Below, piece after piece: positions 14,505 to 17,078 of a stretch of DNA of 17,078 bases. The position numbers and the translations under genes are program-made. The stretch spans positions 1 through 17,078 of the forward strand of contig JAUXCV010000013.1 of assembly GCA_030618675.1 (NCBI GenBank), written 5' to 3'. The first letter of the stretch is position 1. Each line of letters starts with the position of its first letter. Below the pieces are notes generated by a model. It worked only from the letters and a program-made list of their open reading frames with translations, was not told the DNA's origin and made no database searches. The stretch comes from Acidimicrobiia bacterium (GTDB taxonomy: Bacteria; Actinomycetota; Acidimicrobiia; Spongiisociales; UBA5794).

Positions 14505-15686
14505 TCAGGCTGCCGGGAGGTGGAAGCCGACCCGGCCACCGGGACCCGGCTCCGCCCATATCGTCCCGTCGAGTGCTTCGATGAATCCGCGTGCGATGGC
14601 GAGACCGAGGCCGGACCCGCCGGTTGAGCGCCCCCTTGCCGGGTCGTCTCGGGTGAACCGATCGAAGGCGTCATCAACGAACTCCGGAGCGAACCCGGGT
14701 CCCTGATCGAGCACCCGCACCTTCGCTCCCCCGTCGTCTCTCACCTCGATGACGACCGTTGAACCGGATGGAGCGAATCGGATGGCGTTGTCGAGGAGGT
14801 TCCGAAGAACACGACTCACCGCCTCGGACCCGCCCGTCGCGATGGTGCGGTGGTCGGCATCGAGCTCAAGACGTACGTCCACACCGACGGCGATCGGGGA
14901 CAGCACCTCGATCGCTTCGTCGGCGAGTTCGGTCACGTCGATCGGTCCACGCTCGACTTCGATCGAACCTTCTTCGAGTTTCGCGAGCAGGAACAGATCA
15001 TCAACGAGGGAGCTGAGGATCGAGATGTCCCTGTCCATCGCTCTCATGTACCGATCGGGGTCCGGGGCAAGACCGTCCTCGAGCGCTTCGATCGCCGCCC
15101 GAAGCGACGCCAACGGCGTCCGGAGATCGTGGCCGATCGCCGCCAGGAACCGACGTCGGGCAGCTTCGTCTGCACGACGTTCTGCGTCTCGCACCTCCAG
15201 GTCGGCCGCCATCCGGTCGAATGTCTCCGCCACGGTCCCGATCTCGTCGGGCCTCGTCACGCCGGTGCGAGCGGACAGGTCTCCCTCCTGAACCCGTTGG
15301 GCAGCGAACGCGGTGGCTTCGAGATCCCGGGTGAGGGTCCGGCCGACCAGCACGGAGAACCCCACGGTCGTGATTCCGGCGAACACGAGAACAACAAGGA
15401 CGAGACTCAGGTCGTGCGCCGAGAGGAACATCTGTTGTGAGGCAAGCGCCATCGCAACGGCAGCGACGAGGAGTCCGGCGACGCTGGCGATCAAAACGCT
15501 CCGGCGGATCGACGAGGAGCGCCTAGCGATCGCAGCGACGACAAGAGCGCTGAGCACAGCGAGGGCGGTCACCGCGAGGAAGATCAGCGCCAGATGCGCC
15601 CGGTCTGAGCCCGTCGGCTGCATCGACATCTCGAACAGCACCAGTCCGACAACCACTGCACCGAGGAACCAGAACGCCGCCTTCAT
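14505..15686 (-). CDS. membrane sensor histidine kinase (HAMP-HisKA-HATPase)
   Basis: This 393-residue kinase has four predicted membrane helices (about 3-20, 32-53, 62-82, 95-115) with extracytoplasmic loops of only 11-12 residues, so it lacks a separate outer sensor domain. A HAMP linker follows (about 116-168). The HisKA H-box is AAIGHDLRTP with phospho-accepting H186. The ATPase boxes are N (RNLLDNAIRFAPSG, N300), G1 (DQGPGF, 327-332) and G2 (GGSGLGLAIARG, 356-367). The ATG at 15686 overlaps the stop of the upstream regulator gene as ATGA, which fixes the start; a 46-residue extension from 15824 would lie inside the regulator gene. Short loops suggest sensing within or at the membrane. 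It pairs with the adjacent regulator. Confidence 0.93.
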   Translation of the reverse strand: MKAAFWFLGAVVVGLVLFEMSMQPTGSDRAHLALIFLAVTALAVLSALVVAAIARRSSSIRRSVLIASVAGLLVAAVAMALASQQMFLSAHDLSLVLVVLVFAGITTVGFSVLVGRTLTRDLEATAFAAQRVQEGDLSARTGVTRPDEIGTVAETFDRMAADLEVRDAERRADEAARRRFLAAIGHDLRTPLASLRAAIEALEDGLAPDPDRYMRAMDRDISILSSLVDDLFLLAKLEEGSIEVERGPIDVTELADEAIEVLSPIAVGVDVRLELDADHRTIATGGSEAVSRVLRNLLDNAIRFAPSGSTVVIEVRDDGGAKVRVLDQGPGFAPEFVDDAFDRFTRDDPARGRSTGGSGLGLAIARGFIEALDGTIWAEPGPGGRVGFHLPAA

Positions 15687-16381
15687 GATTCGAACCGGTA
15701 GCCGACGCCCCACACCGTGGAGATCCAGCGGGGCTCGTTCGGATCCCGTTCTATCTTGCGGCGAACCCGACGGATGTGAACGGTCACGGTCGAGGCATCT
15801 TGCCAATCGGTCGACGAATCCCAAACCTGCTCGAGAAGCTGCCCTCTCGAAAAAACCTGGCGAGGCGAAGATGCCAGGAAAGCCAGGAGATCGAACTCCT
15901 TCGCTGTGAGATCGACCAGATCCCCGTCGACCCGAACCTCACGGCTGCGGCCGTCGATCTCGAGACCGTCGAAGGAGATGGCGGCATCCGGGACGGTCGG
16001 CCCGGTGCGTGCCGCTCGCCGCAGGACCGTGCGAACACGCGCGGCAAGCTCACGGGGGGAGAACGGTTTGACCACGTAGTCGTCCGCACCCAACTCGAGG
16101 CCCAGCACACGGTCTGCCTCCTCGGTGCGCGCGGTGAGCAGGATGACGGGAATGTCCGCCTGTTTTCGCAGCTCCGAAAGGATGCTGAATCCGTCTATCT
16201 CGGGGAGCATCACATCGAGCACGATCAGATCCGGGCGCTCGGAGTCGATGAGTTCCAAGGCCGCCCGCCCGGCCGATGCCTGGCGCGTCTCGTACCCCTC
16301 CCGTTCGAGATAGGTACACACGACCTCACGGACGATGTCCTCATCGTCCACGACCAGAACGGTGCCCGCGGTCTCTTCCAT
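15683..16381 (-). CDS. OmpR/PhoB-family response regulator
   Basis: From ATG 16381 the product is 232 residues. The receiver domain (about 6-118) has the acidic pair in VVDDED, the phospho-acceptor D56 in LIVLDVMLPEIDG, T83 in LLTAR and K105 in VVKPF. The C-terminal winged helix (about 130-230) has the OmpR signature: LTAKEFDLLAFLASSPRQVFSRGQLLEQVW, VHIRRVRRKI and the STVWGVGYRFE hairpin (listed as separate blocks with gaps between). An ATG at 16390 would add three residues, but it overlaps a -10-like TACGAT that sits 7 nt before 16381, so I chose 16381. It is the first gene of the kinase operon, and its stop overlaps the kinase start (ATGA). A ladder of 11-bp repeats upstream is its probable own binding site. 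Confidence 0.94.
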   Translation of the reverse strand: MEETAGTVLVVDDEDIVREVVCTYLEREGYETRQASAGRAALELIDSERPDLIVLDVMLPEIDGFSILSELRKQADIPVILLTARTEEADRVLGLELGADDYVVKPFSPRELAARVRTVLRRAARTGPTVPDAAISFDGLEIDGRSREVRVDGDLVDLTAKEFDLLAFLASSPRQVFSRGQLLEQVWDSSTDWQDASTVTVHIRRVRRKIERDPNEPRWISTVWGVGYRFES

Positions 16382-16388
16382 GACACTC

Positions 16389-16417
16389 ATCGTACGGTCA
16401 ACCCGGCCGCTCGTCTT
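16389..16417 (-). promoter_or_regulatory. candidate promoter of the response-regulator/kinase operon
   Basis: On the minus strand, AAGACG (16412-16417), a 17-nt spacer and TACGAT (16389-16394) are followed after 7 nt by the ATG at 16381. The -35 is poor (3 of 6). The -10 copies the arrangement seen at 338 and 17035. Confidence 0.45.
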
Positions 16418-16431
16418 GTGTTCCGAGGCGA

Positions 16432-16472
16432 GTTCACTGTTTGTTCACTGCCCGTTTCGGACCCGTTCAGAT
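16432..16472. promoter_or_regulatory. array of four 11-bp-spaced repeats, probable response-regulator binding site
   Basis: GTTCACTG at 16432 and 16443, GTTTCGGA at 16454 and GTTCAGAT at 16465 begin exactly 11 bp apart; the first two are identical. PhoB/OmpR-family regulators bind head-to-tail half-sites with this spacing. The array lies between the divergent regulator operon and the secreted-protein gene. Its last unit ends 8 nt before a -10-like CATTGT (16481-16486), replacing the -35 as in activated promoters. Binding is inferred. Confidence 0.62.
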
Positions 16473-16531
16473 GGGTCATGCATTGTTGGTTCCGTCGTCA
16501 GAGCGGCGGCACGCAGAAACAAGGAGCAACA

Positions 16532-16885
16532 ATGCGCAAGACACTTCTGACCGGCCTGGTGGTCGGTCTCCTGACGATCGTCATGGCCGTTCCGGCCCTG
16601 GCATCGAACGGCAAGTCGGGTGAGAGCAACGGCAGAGCGGGGACGGATCTGACGATCACCGTCCTCAGCACCGGCCTCACCTACGACTCGATCGTGACGG
16701 CCAACCTGCCGATGAAGGGCCCATTCCAGAAGCTCGATGGCCCCACACACACCACCGATTACGGACCCGGCGACCCCGGCTACGTCGGCGGTCGGTGGTG
16801 GGTCGATGTCAACGGGGACGGCGAGATGAACGAGGGCGATGCCTTCTTCCTCTGCCCCCTCCTCGGACCGGGACGCGCCGGCTGA
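16532..16885 (+). CDS. small secreted protein with an EF-hand-like loop
   Basis: This 117-residue protein has a Sec signal peptide: MRK, a hydrophobic core to about residue 20, and an A-L-A cleavage site before S25. The mature part is about 93 residues. At 92-103 it carries DVNGDGEMNEGD, which fits the D-x-N-x-D-G loop of EF-hand or dockerin calcium sites, with Asp in the last position. It is preceded by a Gly-Trp-Trp stretch and followed by one Cys (108). No enzyme motif is seen and I do not recognise the family. The start has a strong AAGGAG at 16521-16526, 5 nt before the ATG. It diverges from the two-component operon with the repeat array between them, suggesting control by that system. 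A strong terminator follows, so it is monocistronic. Confidence 0.78.
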   Translation: MRKTLLTGLVVGLLTIVMAVPALASNGKSGESNGRAGTDLTITVLSTGLTYDSIVTANLPMKGPFQKLDGPTHTTDYGPGDPGYVGGRWWVDVNGDGEMNEGDAFFLCPLLGPGRAG

Positions 16886-16905
16886 CCCACTCTCAAGTAC
16901 GCATG

Positions 16906-16936
16906 AAGGGGCTCCATCCATCGGGTGGGGCCCCTT
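16906..16936 (+). terminator. Rho-independent-like terminator of the secreted-protein gene
   Basis: AAGGGGCTCCA (16906-16916), a 9-nt loop and TGGGGCCCCTT (16926-16936) form an 11-bp stem with one G-T wobble. CCTCTT follows, a weak pyrimidine tract. It starts 20 nt after the stop codon. Confidence 0.75.
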
Positions 16937-16998
16937 CCTCTTGGCTCATTGTTGGTTCGCTCCAGTCGCCCATCGACGATGAACGGCCTTTCGGCCCG

Positions 16999-17027
16999 AT
17001 GACGGACCCGGCATCGTTTGGTACGAT
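16999..17027 (+). promoter_or_regulatory. candidate promoter of the gene entering at 17035
   Basis: ATGACG (16999-17004), a 17-nt spacer and TACGAT (17022-17027), then 7 nt to the ATG. It is a good two-part match with no Shine-Dalgarno, implying leaderless mRNA. Confidence 0.55.
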
Positions 17028-17034
17028 CGCGGGC

Positions 17035-17078
17035 ATGGAACTCAAGACGTTGACGCCACCGCCCGCCTGCCTCGATGA
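17035..17078 (+). CDS. start of an unidentified gene (cut by window edge)
   Basis: Fourteen codons are visible (MELKTLTPPPACLD) before the window ends, too few to name a family. The start is supported by the promoter with TACGAT 7 nt before the ATG, and by the terminator of the previous gene, which marks a new transcription unit. Confidence 0.5.
   Translation, partial: MELKTLTPPPACLD

Noticed and set aside
15687..15824. N-terminal extension of the histidine kinase
   Set aside because: It would overlap the response-regulator coding sequence by about 140 nt, and the ATGA overlap at 15683-15686 gives the normal start.
16445..16921. A 158-codon minus-strand frame opposite the secreted-protein gene
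   Set aside because: The plus-strand gene has a signal peptide, a strong ribosome site and a terminator; the antisense frame crosses the regulatory array and has no family features.

Overview
The window is about 17 kb of dense, high-GC chromosome (roughly 60-65% G+C by eye) with short gaps and genes on both strands. It most resembles an actinobacterium, perhaps of the Acidimicrobiia. The reasons are GC-rich codon use, several leaderless-looking starts in which a -10 hexamer (TACGAT, TAGGCT, TATCCT, GATACT) sits 6-8 nt before the ATG, and the overall gene content. The lineage is an inference, because no rRNA or other phylogenetic marker is present. I see no tRNA, rRNA, CRISPR array, transposase or phage gene. 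Most of the region is ordinary housekeeping and accessory chromosome.

Layout. (1) 1-338(-) is the start of a secreted lipoprotein, cut by the window edge. (2) 466-3249(+) is a Trk potassium-uptake pair, trkA then trkH. (3) 3298-4884(+) is a TM0106-type protein with a RecB-like nuclease half, four Fe-S-type cysteines and an RNase H-like exonuclease half. (4) 4932-6858(-) holds a small bis-His membrane protein and an MFS transporter. A Crp/Fnr-type regulator (6926-7627, +) diverges from the transporter. (5) 7632-10589(-) holds a small membrane protein, a SprT-like metallopeptidase, RmuC and a DUF429 protein. (6) 10700-13224(-) holds a four-helix membrane protein translationally coupled to a PLP-dependent DAP/ornithine-type decarboxylase, then an RbsD-type sugar mutarotase. 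The divergent SorC-family regulator (13304-14242, +) shares a dyad-containing promoter region with rbsD. (7) 14243-14504 is a convergent intergenic region packed with repeats and hairpins. (8) 14505-16381(-) is an OmpR-type response regulator and its four-helix histidine kinase, overlapping by ATGA. Divergent from it is a small secreted protein with an EF-hand-like loop (16532-16885, +), followed by a strong terminator. (9) 17035-17078(+) is the first 14 codons of another gene with a clear promoter.

Two structures stand out beyond the gene list. One is a family of three 49-bp elements (16-nt arms, 17-nt centre) at 12717, 14372 and 14443, flanking the rbsD/sorC locus. The other is a ladder of four 11-bp-spaced repeats at 16432-16472 between the response-regulator gene and the secreted-protein gene. 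It has the geometry of a PhoB/OmpR-type binding array and gives a concrete hypothesis for the output of the two-component system.
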